Of a stretch of 7,443 bases of DNA, positions 1 to 7,243 are shown in pieces. Source of the stretch: Planctomycetota bacterium (GTDB lineage Bacteria > Planctomycetota > UBA1135 > UBA2386); assembly GCA_023433825.1 (NCBI GenBank), contig JAEYTU010000107.1:1-7443 (forward strand), written 5' to 3'. The notes below the pieces were generated by a model. That model did not search any database, was not told where the DNA came from, and saw only the letters and a list, made by a program, of their open reading frames with translations. Each line of letters begins with the position of its first letter. Positions within the stretch are counted from its first letter, which is position 1. A program made the translations under genes and the position numbers.

Positions 1-3000
1 CGTCGCGAGGTTCTGGTAGCAGTCGCCCGTCGCCTCTTCGAGCTGGTTGCGCTCGTCGACAGTGGCGGGCGGCGACTCCTTCAGCCGACGTTCGCCCTCG
101 GCGCCCGCGCGTTCGAGCCACTGCCGCGCTTCGTCGAGGTCACGCCGAAGGTGGTAGATCAGGATCAACGCGCGGTCGTTGATCAGCCGGATGCTGTCGG
201 GCTCGAGCTTCGACGCCGCCGTGTAGGCCGCGTAGCTGGTCTCGTAGAGCTTCATCGCGGCGGCCTTGTCGCGACGTTCGACGGCATTGCCGTGGTCGCG
301 CGCGAACAGGCCGAGGTTGTTCAGCAGGTCCGGATCGGCGGACGCGTGCTTCGTGAATCGCTCGAGCAGCGCGACGCTGGTCGCGAGGTCGCGCTTGCCG
401 GTGTAGTAGCGATCGACGAGGACCTGGAACGAGCGCTTGACGGTGTTGCCGCCGAGGTCGGTCGTGATCGCGGCCGGCCGAAGCGCCGCCGATGCGATCA
501 GCGCCTCCGCCGACTTCTCGAGGTCGCCGGCCGCGAGATGCATCGCGCCCTGCGAGCCGAGGCACATCGCGATCCAGTCTTCGCACGACCCGGCGAAGCT
601 CGGTTCGAGTTGCTTCGCCTTCTCGAAGTCGGCGATCGCCGCGGCCATCGCGTCGACACCGGGCTTCGCGTCGGACGGGTTGCCGGTCCACAGGTGGTAC
701 CCGAGCCCGTACCGGGCGCGACCGCGGTACCAGGTCCCGAGCGCGTCGGTCCGCGACGCCAGCGCGTCGACGGCCTTCTGCGCGGCGCTGCCGTAACCGG
801 TCTCGACGAGCAGCGTCAGCAACGGCGTCGACGCGGGTTCGCGTTCGACGGCGCGGGCCAGCACGGCGATCGCGAGTTCGGGCGCCTTCGCCCATTGCTC
901 GAGCGCGACCCATCGCTTCATCGTCGGCTCGTCGAGACTGCCGGCCGCCTCGATCGCGCGGAACGAGTCGCGCGCGTTCGTCAGCAGCTTCTCGTCGGGC
1001 TTCGGCGCGTTCTTCTGGTCCTCGGCATGCGCCGACGCTGCCTGCACGTAGCGAGCCGTCGCCGCGTCGGCCCGGACCGTGTGCGCGCCGGCGATCGCGG
1101 CTTTGTCGGTCGTCGCCATCGACCGGATGTGCGAGAGCAGGCTCTCGGCGGTCGTCTGCGCGTCGGCGAGATCGCCGCGCGCGTAGTAGGCGCGCGCCAG
1201 CGCCAGCCGCGGCGCAACCGGATCGGAATCGAGTTCGACGGCGCGCTTCAGATTGCTGACTGCGTCCGTGTATGCACCGTCGATCGTCTGCGCCGAGCCG
1301 CCGGCCGCGCGGATCTGTTCGGCGAACGCGAACGCGATCCGTCCATAGGCGAAGTGGAACGGTGCGTGGCCGCGCAACGATCGGGCGACGCCGTCGAGGG
1401 TCGCCAACGCGCCTTCGAAGTCGCCGGCGGCCTCCTTCGCCGTCACGTCCTTCTCGATCTTCGCGAACGCCGCCTTCTTGTCGTCCTGCGTTCCCTGTGG
1501 GTCCTGCGCGCGATCCGTTCGTGCGGCCCCGCGAGCGAGATCCGAAGAACGATTCACCGGCCGGTGCACCGCGACCGCAGCCATCGGCGTGCGCGTCGTC
1601 GGCGGAACGTAGCCCTGCTTGCCGCCGTCGCTGGCCGGCGCCGGGATCGGCGCAGCGGTGCGCGGCTCGACACCGCGATTGCGCAGCATCGTCGCGGCTT
1701 CGCGCTGCTGGAACGGGTAGTAGGTGACCGCGCGCTTCAGATGCGCCTCGTACTCCTCGAACGGCCGCCCCTGCTTCGCCATCAGCAGCGCGAGGTTCTG
1801 CCACGCGTCGCCGACGGCTTCGTGCAGTCCGCGATCGTCGGTCGGTGCATCGGGTGGCAGCGCATCGATGCGCGGCTGCCCGATCTCGATCGCACGTTCG
1901 AACAGCGCCTTCGCGCGGTCGAAGTCACGATTCAGGTGATAGAGCAGCATCAAGCCGGTGTCGTTGACGATGCGCGGGTCGTTCGGCTCGAGCGCGGTCG
2001 CCTTCTCGTAGTAGGCGTAGCTCTTCTCGTACAACGCCATCGCCTGCGCGAGGCGTTGCTTGCGTTCCGCCTCGTCTTGCGTGTCGCGGCGGATCGACCC
2101 CTCGATCTTGTTGCCGAGGTCACGCGCGCTGAGTCCGGCGTTGTTGTAGATCGCGCCGTAGCGGTCCGGATGACGCTCGAGGATCGACTCGTAGAACGCG
2201 AGCGAGTCGGCGAGGCTCGTCTCGTCCGACCGGTCGACGATCGCCGAACCGATCCGCACGAGGCCGCCGAGGTAGTTGCCGCCGAAGCTGTCGACGATCG
2301 CCGGGATCCCGTTCTCGTCGTAGTCGGCGACGCGCGGGTCGACGTCGTACGACTCGAGGTAGCGGCGGCGAGCCGTCTCGAGATCGCCCTGTTCGAGCGC
2401 GACGCGCGCGCGGGAGAGCGTGCAGATCGCGATCCAGTGCGTCGCACTGGCGCGGTTGCGTGGCACCAGCGCGCGATAGACGTCGAACGCTTGCGCGGTC
2501 TCCGCGTAGGCGGCGTCGGCGTCGCTGAACCGGTTGTCTTGTCGCAGCTTGTCGGCGTGCTGGGCGTGCGCGCGCGCGAGGAACCACTGGACCATCGGCG
2601 TCGCGGCGTCGCGTTGGATCCGCTTGTAGGCGGCGATGCACTCGGCCGTGCGGCCCATCCCGGCGTACAGGCCGAGCAACTGTTCGTGCGCGGCCTCGTG
2701 CGTCGGGTCGGTCGCGATGCCGCGTTCGAGTTCGTCGAGCGCCTGCGTGTTGCGGCCGAGCCACTGGTAGACCATCGCAGCGCGAACCGACGCGGCACCG
2801 GGTGCGCCGACCGTCGCGAACTTCGCCCGCGACAGCACGGCCTCGGCGAGCCGCATCGTCTTCTCCGACGGCTTCGCTTCAGGGTCGTCGGCGCGCTCCG
2901 CGCGCCATTGGGCGACGAACGTCTGCATCTCCGCGTCGGCGGCGACGAGGACGGCCTCGGCGACCGCCGGTGCCGTTCCCTTCGCGGCGCGGCGCAGTTC

Positions 3001-3408
3001 GGCGGCCTTCAGCGCGCTCGTCACGGCGTCGTCGAACTCGGACAACTTCGTCTGCGTCCGGGCGAGGTCGAGCCAGGCGGTGGCGTCGGAATCGTCGACG
3101 GCGAGCGCGCGGCGGAAGTTCGTCGCCGCGTCCTGCAGGAACCCCTCGGCGTGGGCCGGTCGAACGTCGACGAGCGCGAGGTTGCCGCGCGCGGCCAGCA
3201 GCCGGGCGCCGCGGTGGTCCGGTCGCTCCTTCAGGATCCGGTCGGTGAGCAGCAGGGCGTCGTCGACCTCACCGGCGTCGAGCTTCTGCTGGGCGGTGCG
3301 CAGGTCGGCCTCGAGGTTCCGATCCTCCGGCATCGTCGAGGAGGCACAACCCGTGATCAGGCAGGCAAGCAGTGGAAGGGTGAAGGTGGAGAGTGCTTTC
3401 AAGTTCAT
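1..3408 (-). CDS. Large TPR-repeat lipoprotein with internally duplicated halves, C-terminus cut by window edge
   Basis: The frame read from ATG at 3408 towards base 1 has no stop in 1136 codons, so the gene is partial at its 3' end. Residues 1-21 form a lipoprotein signal peptide: Lys4, a hydrophobic stretch, then lipobox I-T-G-C with Cys21. The mature protein is Ala/Leu-rich and helical, with many TPR-like helix pairs, for example around 40-60, 96-125, 217-240, 457-476, 657-676 and 717-750. A Pro/Ala/Thr-rich linker at about 577-640 separates two homologous halves. Matching anchors are G46/G662, R100/R722, P235/P858, W325/W945, N422/N1030, M457/M1052 and G533/G1128. No catalytic motif is visible. 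TPR proteins are generally protein-interaction scaffolds, and the lipobox predicts a membrane-anchored periplasmic one. The gene is transcribed away from the Mla-type operon, so a link to lipid transport is only positional. Its Shine-Dalgarno is weak. If the second half ends like the first, a few dozen residues are missing. Confidence 0.86.
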   Translation of the reverse strand, partial: MNLKALSTFTLPLLACLITGCASSTMPEDRNLEADLRTAQQKLDAGEVDDALLLTDRILKERPDHRGARLLAARGNLALVDVRPAHAEGFLQDAATNFRRALAVDDSDATAWLDLARTQTKLSEFDDAVTSALKAAELRRAAKGTAPAVAEAVLVAADAEMQTFVAQWRAERADDPEAKPSEKTMRLAEAVLSRAKFATVGAPGAASVRAAMVYQWLGRNTQALDELERGIATDPTHEAAHEQLLGLYAGMGRTAECIAAYKRIQRDAATPMVQWFLARAHAQHADKLRQDNRFSDADAAYAETAQAFDVYRALVPRNRASATHWIAICTLSRARVALEQGDLETARRRYLESYDVDPRVADYDENGIPAIVDSFGGNYLGGLVRIGSAIVDRSDETSLADSLAFYESILERHPDRYGAIYNNAGLSARDLGNKIEGSIRRDTQDEAERKQRLAQAMALYEKSYAYYEKATALEPNDPRIVNDTGLMLLYHLNRDFDRAKALFERAIEIGQPRIDALPPDAPTDDRGLHEAVGDAWQNLALLMAKQGRPFEEYEAHLKRAVTYYPFQQREAATMLRNRGVEPRTAAPIPAPASDGGKQGYVPPTTRTPMAAVAVHRPVNRSSDLARGAARTDRAQDPQGTQDDKKAAFAKIEKDVTAKEAAGDFEGALATLDGVARSLRGHAPFHFAYGRIAFAFAEQIRAAGGSAQTIDGAYTDAVSNLKRAVELDSDPVAPRLALARAYYARGDLADAQTTAESLLSHIRSMATTDKAAIAGAHTVRADAATARYVQAASAHAEDQKNAPKPDEKLLTNARDSFRAIEAAGSLDEPTMKRWVALEQWAKAPELAIAVLARAVEREPASTPLLTLLVETGYGSAAQKAVDALASRTDALGTWYRGRARYGLGYHLWTGNPSDAKPGVDAMAAAIADFEKAKQLEPSFAGSCEDWIAMCLGSQGAMHLAAGDLEKSAEALIASAALRPAAITTDLGGNTVKRSFQVLVDRYYTGKRDLATSVALLERFTKHASADPDLLNNLGLFARDHGNAVERRDKAAAMKLYETSYAAYTAASKLEPDSIRLINDRALILIYHLRRDLDEARQWLERAGAEGERRLKESPPATVDERNQLEEATGDCYQNLAT

Positions 3409-3432
3409 CTGGTAGGTCCAGACGGGTCACAC

Positions 3433-3561
3433 CTCGCGCGACGACGGGGACGAATCGAACGCGCGAGAGATCAGGAGATGCGGGGAGGGACGATCGGACC
3501 GGGGATTCTCGCGCGCGATGCGGCGCGAGCAAGGGTGGGTGGTCGCAGCGACGCTCGCGCG
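3433..3561. repeat. Cluster of alternating CTCGCGCG / CGCGCGAG octamers, possible operator
   Basis: Exact copies of CTCGCGCG lie at 3433-3440, 3508-3515 and 3554-3561, and its reverse complement lies at 3460-3467. The first and second form an inverted repeat with a 19-base spacer. The second and third extend to nine matching bases (3460-3468 against 3507-3515). A near copy (7 of 8) sits at 3522-3529. By eye I found only one other exact copy in the rest of the window (2573-2580, inside the TPR gene). CGCG-rich words are common in this DNA, so chance clustering remains possible. A role as binding site for a regulator of the divergent genes is inference. Confidence 0.3.
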
Positions 3562-3607
3562 TCCCGTCTCAAGGTGGCTTTCCCGCAGGTCCGATACCGC
3601 CGGCCGC

Positions 3608-3612
3608 AGGAG
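3608..3612 (+). promoter_or_regulatory. Shine-Dalgarno AGGAG deciding the permease start
   Basis: AGGAG ends ten bases before the GTG at 3623, which is in frame with the permease and places the initiator directly before the STAS fold. The alternative ATG at 3518 has no comparable purine-rich site at the right distance; its nearest G-run is about 13 bases upstream. This favours GTG 3623 as the true start. Confidence 0.5.
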
Positions 3613-3622
3613 CGAAGGCGAA

Positions 3623-4714
3623 GTGCAGGAACCGGCGGTCATCCAGATCCAGGCTCGACTCGACCGCGCGTCGGTCGACGACGTGCGCGACGAGCTCGCG
3701 CATGCGATGCGTGACCGACCGTCACGCGTCGTCCTCGATCTCGAGAACGTGCAGGCCTTCGACTCCGCCGGGATGGGAGCGGTCGTCGAGAGCGTCCGGG
3801 CTGCGCGTGAGCAGGGCGTCGAGGTCAAGCTGCGCGGTCTGTCGCGGCCGATGCTCGACTTCTTTTCGCTGCTCTCGGTCGACCGGCTGCTGACGCGCGT
3901 CGCGCCGAGCGCACCCCGGCAGGACGTCGTTCGACGGGTCGGCGCGGCCGTCGAGCCGCTGCTGGCGACGGTCGGCGGGATCTGCGCGACGGCGGCGCAG
4001 ACGGCGCACGCGGTCTTCGTCGCGCCGTGGCGCGGCAAACGGCTGCGCATCGACCGAACTGTCGCCGAACTCGACATGGCGGCGGCCGGGGCGTTGCCGA
4101 TCGTCGCGCTGATCAGCTTCCTGCTCGGCCTGATCCTGGCGATGCAGGCCTACGTGCAACTGCGCGTCTGGGGCGCCGAGATCTACATGGCCGACATGGT
4201 CGGCGTCTCGGTCATGACCGAGATCGGCCCGCTGATGACGGCGATCATCCTGGCGGCGCGGTCCGGCAGCAGCAACGCGGCGCAACTCGGGTCGATGGTC
4301 GTCAGCGAGGAGATCGACGCGCTGAAGCAGATGGGGATCCACCCGATCCGCTACCTCGTCGCGCCGAAGGTCGTCGCGCTGGCGATGGCCGTCGCGATGC
4401 TGACGCTGCTGTTCGACTTGATCGCGATGGCGGGCGGGGCGCTGTTCGGACTGACCGTCGCGGGAATCGAGATCGGCGCCTACCAGGAACAGACGCAACA
4501 GGCGTTGCGGCTGTCGGACTTCTTCGTCGCCGTCGGCAAGAGCATCGTCTTCGGCGGTTGCATCGGCGTCGTCGGCTGCTCGCTCGGACTGCGGGTCGAA
4601 GGTGGCAGCGAAGGCGTCGGACGCGCGACGACCGAGGCCGTCGTCGTCTCGATCTTCCTGATCATCGTCATCGACGCGCTGTTCGTGACCGCCCAGCGAA
4701 TGGTCTTCGCATGA
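3623..4714 (+). CDS. mlaE: MlaE-type ABC lipid transporter permease with fused N-terminal STAS (MlaB-like) domain
   Basis: Inner-membrane permease of an Mla-type phospholipid ABC transporter. With GTG 3623 as start it has 363 residues; ATG 3518 would give 398. Residues 3-92 form a STAS domain, with the helix-capping D47-S48-A49-G50 after a VVLDLENV strand, as in MlaB and anti-sigma antagonists. A linker with an amphipathic segment (100-150) leads to the MlaE domain (about 154-363). Membrane segments lie near 154-176, 193-212, 246-277, 304-322 and 339-357. Family signatures are E200-I-G-P, the R213-S-G-S turn with A220-Q-L-G, S228-E-E-I-D-A-L, and the near-C-terminal G333-R-A-T-T-E motif. In E. 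coli MlaB is a separate subunit that stabilises the transporter; here it is covalently attached, a known arrangement. The stop overlaps the next start by ATGA, so it is translationally coupled to its ATPase. Family assignment is firm; the exact start is less so. Confidence 0.93.
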   Translation: MQEPAVIQIQARLDRASVDDVRDELAHAMRDRPSRVVLDLENVQAFDSAGMGAVVESVRAAREQGVEVKLRGLSRPMLDFFSLLSVDRLLTRVAPSAPRQDVVRRVGAAVEPLLATVGGICATAAQTAHAVFVAPWRGKRLRIDRTVAELDMAAAGALPIVALISFLLGLILAMQAYVQLRVWGAEIYMADMVGVSVMTEIGPLMTAIILAARSGSSNAAQLGSMVVSEEIDALKQMGIHPIRYLVAPKVVALAMAVAMLTLLFDLIAMAGGALFGLTVAGIEIGAYQEQTQQALRLSDFFVAVGKSIVFGGCIGVVGCSLGLRVEGGSEGVGRATTEAVVVSIFLIIVIDALFVTAQRMVFA

Positions 4715-5547
4715 ACGTCGCGGCGCAGGCTCGGCTCGACGAAGCGCGCGCGGTGCGCAAGCGCAGCCCCGACCTCGTGCGCGCGATCGCGATCAGTTCG
4801 GTGTACGGGACACGCGAAGTCCTGAAGGACGTCGACTTCTCGATCCGCCGCGGCGAGGTGTTCGTGATCATGGGCCCGTCGGGATGCGGCAAGACGACGC
4901 TCCTGCGGCACCTGTGCGGGCTGCGCGCGCCGACGGCTGGCGGGGTCTACGTCGACGGTGTCGAGATCTACGGGCTCGACGAGGACGCGCTCGATCGGCT
5001 GCGGCTTCGGACCGGACTCTCGTTCCAGGGTGGCGCGTTGCTCGGCAGTCTGTCGGTGCTCGACAACGTCGCGCTGCCGCTGCGCGAGAACACGAAGCTG
5101 CCCGAGTCGGTCGTCGTGCAGATCGCCCGAATGAAGCTCGACATGGTCGGGCTGCTGCACGCGGCGGACCTGCTGCCGGCCAGCCTGTCGGGTGGGATGC
5201 GCAAACGCGCCGCGATCGCGCGCGCGATCGCCCTCGACCCCGAGATCGTCTACTTCGACGAACCGTCGGCCGGACTCGATCCGGTGACCGCCGCCGAGGT
5301 CGACAACCTGATCGTCAAGCTGAACAAGGTATTCGGCATCACGATGGTCGTCGTCACGCACGACCTCCCGTCCGCGCACACGATCGCCGACCGCGTCCTG
5401 ATGATGCTGGACGGCAAGGTCGCAGCACTCGGGCCGAAGGACGAGATCTGGGAGAGCCCCGAACCGCGCATTCGCGCATTCCTCGAACGGCGGATGCAGC
5501 ACGCCGCGGAACAGGCGACCGACATCGCCCGCCACCTGGTCCTCTGA
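4711..5547 (+). CDS. mlaF: MlaF-type ABC transporter ATP-binding protein
   Basis: Cytoplasmic ATPase that would drive the MlaE-type permease encoded just upstream. It has 278 residues, typical for the family. All nucleotide-binding motifs are intact: Walker A G55-P-S-G-C-G-K61-T, Q-loop Q106, signature L159-S-G-G-M, Walker B ending I179-V-Y-F-D183-E184, D-loop S186-A-G-L-D190, and switch H217-D. The Q-loop sequence F-Q-G-G-A-L and the signature followed by M-R-K-R are characteristic of the MlaF/TTG2A branch of ABC ATPases, as opposed to sugar or amino-acid importers. Residues 1-22 precede the ABC fold, and a short helical tail follows about residue 245. The start ATG overlaps the permease stop (ATGA at 4711-4714) and lacks a good Shine-Dalgarno of its own, in keeping with translational coupling. 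The MCE gene follows after 18 bases. Confidence 0.95.
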   Translation: MNVAAQARLDEARAVRKRSPDLVRAIAISSVYGTREVLKDVDFSIRRGEVFVIMGPSGCGKTTLLRHLCGLRAPTAGGVYVDGVEIYGLDEDALDRLRLRTGLSFQGGALLGSLSVLDNVALPLRENTKLPESVVVQIARMKLDMVGLLHAADLLPASLSGGMRKRAAIARAIALDPEIVYFDEPSAGLDPVTAAEVDNLIVKLNKVFGITMVVVTHDLPSAHTIADRVLMMLDGKVAALGPKDEIWESPEPRIRAFLERRMQHAAEQATDIARHLVL

Positions 5548-5565
5548 CCCAGCAGAACGAGTCGC

Positions 5566-6549
5566 ATGGATCCGATCGCCGACGCACGGAGATGGAGAGT
5601 GGGCGCGATGGTCCTGACGGCGACCGCGCTCTTCCTCGGTCTCGTCTTCTTCATCCTCGGTTCGTCGCTGACGACGCGCCTCGAGACCTACCACGTGCTG
5701 TTCGACGAGAACGTCAAGGGGATGGTCGTCGGGTCGAAGGTCAACTTCCAAGGCGTGCCGATCGGTGCCGTCGCCGACATCCGTTTCCGCGACGGACGGA
5801 CCGAGGTCGAGATGCTCGTCGACCCGACGAAGGCGACGATCCAGACCGTCACGCGTGCGCGCATCGACCGATTGCTGGTCACCGGGCAGGTGACGGTCGA
5901 ACTCGAAGGCCACGAGCCGGGCGCGCCGCGGTTGCACGAAGGCGCCGTCGTGCTGCCGATCGTGTCGCCGATGAATCAGCTGATGACGAACACGCTGCCG
6001 CACACGCTCGACAAGGTCGACGAGCTGCTGACGCGCGGCGTTCGTGTGCTGACCGAGGTCGAAGCGATGCTCGGACCGCGCAACCGCGAGAACCTGGCGA
6101 CGCTGCTCGAGGGAGTCGCGAAGGTCGCGGCCGGACTCGATCACGACCTCGAACGCGTGCTCGGCCGGACCGAGGCGCGCCTCGACGACCTCGGCGCACT
6201 GCTCGGCGACGCGCGGCGGGCGACGGCGGCGTTCGAGCAAGCCGGCGAGCGGATCACGGCGATCGCCGGGAGCGACGACGTCGCCGGGACGCTCGCGGCC
6301 CTTCGGCGGGCGGTCGAACGGCTGTCGGGGCTGCAGGACGAATTGCAGGGGCTGACCGGCGAGGCGAAGGGACTGCTCGCGAGCTCGCGGAGTCCGCTGC
6401 TCGAGACGCTCGGCGGTGCGCGGCAGACGTTGGCCGAACTGCAGGCGCTGGCGCGCGGACTGCGGCTCGCACCGTCGTCGTTGTTGTTCGGTCGTCAGCA
6501 CGACGGCGCGGCGATGCCGGCCACGCCGCTGTCGGGAGGTGGGAGATGA
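5566..6549 (+). CDS. mlaD: MCE-domain (MlaD-type) periplasmic lipid-transfer protein
   Basis: Substrate-handling subunit of the Mla-type system. MCE proteins form hexameric rings in the periplasm, anchored by an N-terminal helix next to the permease. This one has 327 residues. A basic stretch R8-R-W-R11 precedes a single membrane helix at about 13-32. One MCE domain spans about 42-131, with V54-G-S-K-V-N-F-Q-G-V-P-I-G67 and the L103-L-V-T-G-Q-V-T-V-E-L strand region. The remainder (about 138-310) is a long helical region with heptad-like Leu/Ala spacing, probably coiled coil, which in related proteins can extend the ring into a tube. It is longer than E. coli MlaD (about 183 residues). ATG 5608 has the better Shine-Dalgarno (GGAGA repeats at 5588-5598) but would delete the basic residues before the helix, so I prefer 5566. 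The stop overlaps the next start by ATGA. Confidence 0.93.
   Translation: MDPIADARRWRVGAMVLTATALFLGLVFFILGSSLTTRLETYHVLFDENVKGMVVGSKVNFQGVPIGAVADIRFRDGRTEVEMLVDPTKATIQTVTRARIDRLLVTGQVTVELEGHEPGAPRLHEGAVVLPIVSPMNQLMTNTLPHTLDKVDELLTRGVRVLTEVEAMLGPRNRENLATLLEGVAKVAAGLDHDLERVLGRTEARLDDLGALLGDARRATAAFEQAGERITAIAGSDDVAGTLAALRRAVERLSGLQDELQGLTGEAKGLLASSRSPLLETLGGARQTLAELQALARGLRLAPSSLLFGRQHDGAAMPATPLSGGGR
6534..6539 (+). promoter_or_regulatory. Strong Shine-Dalgarno (GGGAGG) for the auxiliary lipoprotein
   Basis: GGGAGG ends six bases before the ATG at 6546, inside the last codons of the MCE gene. The frame upstream of this ATG is open back to about 4884 only as a by-product of base composition. 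This site, together with the signal peptide that begins exactly here, fixes the start at 6546. Confidence 0.75.
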
Positions 6550-7214
6550 ACGTGAACTTCGTGTCGTCGTCGCTGCGTGTCGTCGTTGCCTGCGTCCTGC
6601 TGACGGCGCTGACCGCGCTGAGCGCCTGTGGCAGCGTCGCGGTCCCGACCGATCACTGGTTCCGCCTGCAGGCGCCGACGACGCCGCCGGCCGGTGTGCC
6701 GCCGCTCGATGCGCCGCGGGCCGGGATCCTTCGCGTGTTGCGCCCGACTCTGGCCGCGACCGTCGCGCCGGATCGACTGATGCGTTCGGAGGGGCCCGTC
6801 CGCATGCAGCCGTACGAATTCCTGCGCTGGTCCGGCCCGCTCGACGAGATGGTCGCCGACACGTTCGTGACCGCGGCGTCGCGCGCGAAGTACTTCGCGT
6901 CGGTCAAGAACGCCGGGGATCCGGGGGCCGAGGATCTGCAACTGGCGACGCGCGTCGTCGAGTTCCACCACGTCGTCGACGGCGACACGTGGAACGCGCG
7001 CGTCGTCGTCGAGCTGCGGCTGACCGCGCCATCCGACGGGACGCTGTTCTTCCACGAGGAGTTCGCCGTCGACGTGCCGATCACCGGCCGCGATGCGGAC
7101 GACGTCGTCGTCGGGCTGTCGCAGGGAATCGGTCGCGTCGCGACGCTCGCGCTGCAGCGCGCGCGCGACGAAGGCGCGCTCGGCGCCGTCGCGGCGGGCC
7201 CGGCAGGGCGGTAG
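6546..7214 (+). CDS. ABC-type transport auxiliary lipoprotein (PqiC-like)
   Basis: A 222-residue lipoprotein encoded last among the transport genes. It resembles the ABC-transport auxiliary / PqiC family (Pfam ABC_trans_aux, from memory), whose members sit on the periplasmic or outer-membrane side of MCE systems and are thought to connect the MCE protein to the outer membrane. Residues 1-27 form a signal peptide (R11, hydrophobic 12-25) ending in lipobox L-S-A-C with Cys28. Family landmarks in order are W38-F-R-L near the N-terminus; a strand at about 61-66; R77-L-M-R followed by Q88-P-Y-E-F-L-R-W95, the usual Tyr-Trp pair; a helix with L99-D-E-M-V; a strand with L131-Q-L-A-T-R-V-V-E-F140; a strand at 152-160; F168-F-H-E-E-F173; and a C-terminal helix at 186-205. 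It overlaps the MCE gene by ATGA and has its own strong ribosome site. Confidence 0.88.
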   Translation: MNVNFVSSSLRVVVACVLLTALTALSACGSVAVPTDHWFRLQAPTTPPAGVPPLDAPRAGILRVLRPTLAATVAPDRLMRSEGPVRMQPYEFLRWSGPLDEMVADTFVTAASRAKYFASVKNAGDPGAEDLQLATRVVEFHHVVDGDTWNARVVVELRLTAPSDGTLFFHEEFAVDVPITGRDADDVVVGLSQGIGRVATLALQRARDEGALGAVAAGPAGR

Positions 7215-7243
7215 TGCCGAACCGCGGCGAAGGGCTCGCGGGC

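Larger units (their letters stand above)
3409..3622. promoter_or_regulatory. Divergent intergenic region between TPR lipoprotein gene and Mla-type operon
   Basis: This stretch separates two divergently read genes and should hold both promoters. I see no convincing -35/-10 pair on either strand; the DNA is too GC-rich for a sigma70-like site to stand out. It contains four copies of CTCGCGCG or its complement (see the repeat entry). An ATG at 3518 would extend the permease frame upstream by 35 residues, but that stretch is Arg-rich and unlike a STAS domain, so I treat it as mostly noncoding. The real boundary on the right is either 3517 or 3622. Confidence 0.5.

Noticed and set aside
151..3714. 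Plus-strand open frame of 1187 codons opposite the TPR gene
   Set aside because: It is the codon-aligned antisense of the TPR frame and is open only because TTA, CTA and TCA codons are absent from that GC-rich gene. Its translation is Arg/Val-rich with no domain, while the minus frame has a signal peptide and repeats.
4259..4325. Gln in place of Glu in the permease A-A-(E/Q)-L-G motif
   Set aside because: E. coli MlaE has Glu here, but from memory STAS-fused MlaE proteins often carry Gln at this site, so it does not suggest loss of function.
4027..4710. Upstream extension of the ATPase frame
   Set aside because: It overlaps the permease gene out of frame and has an Arg/Asp-rich composition. 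The ABC protein starts at ATG 4711.
4480..6501. Minus-strand open frame of 673 codons opposite the permease, ATPase and MCE genes
   Set aside because: It spans three genes with clear family motifs on the plus strand; its own translation is low-complexity, rich in Arg, Gln and Asp.
4884..6545. Upstream extension of the auxiliary lipoprotein frame
   Set aside because: The open frame here overlaps the ATPase and MCE genes and is Arg-rich nonsense. The true start is ATG 6546, with a strong ribosome site and a signal peptide.
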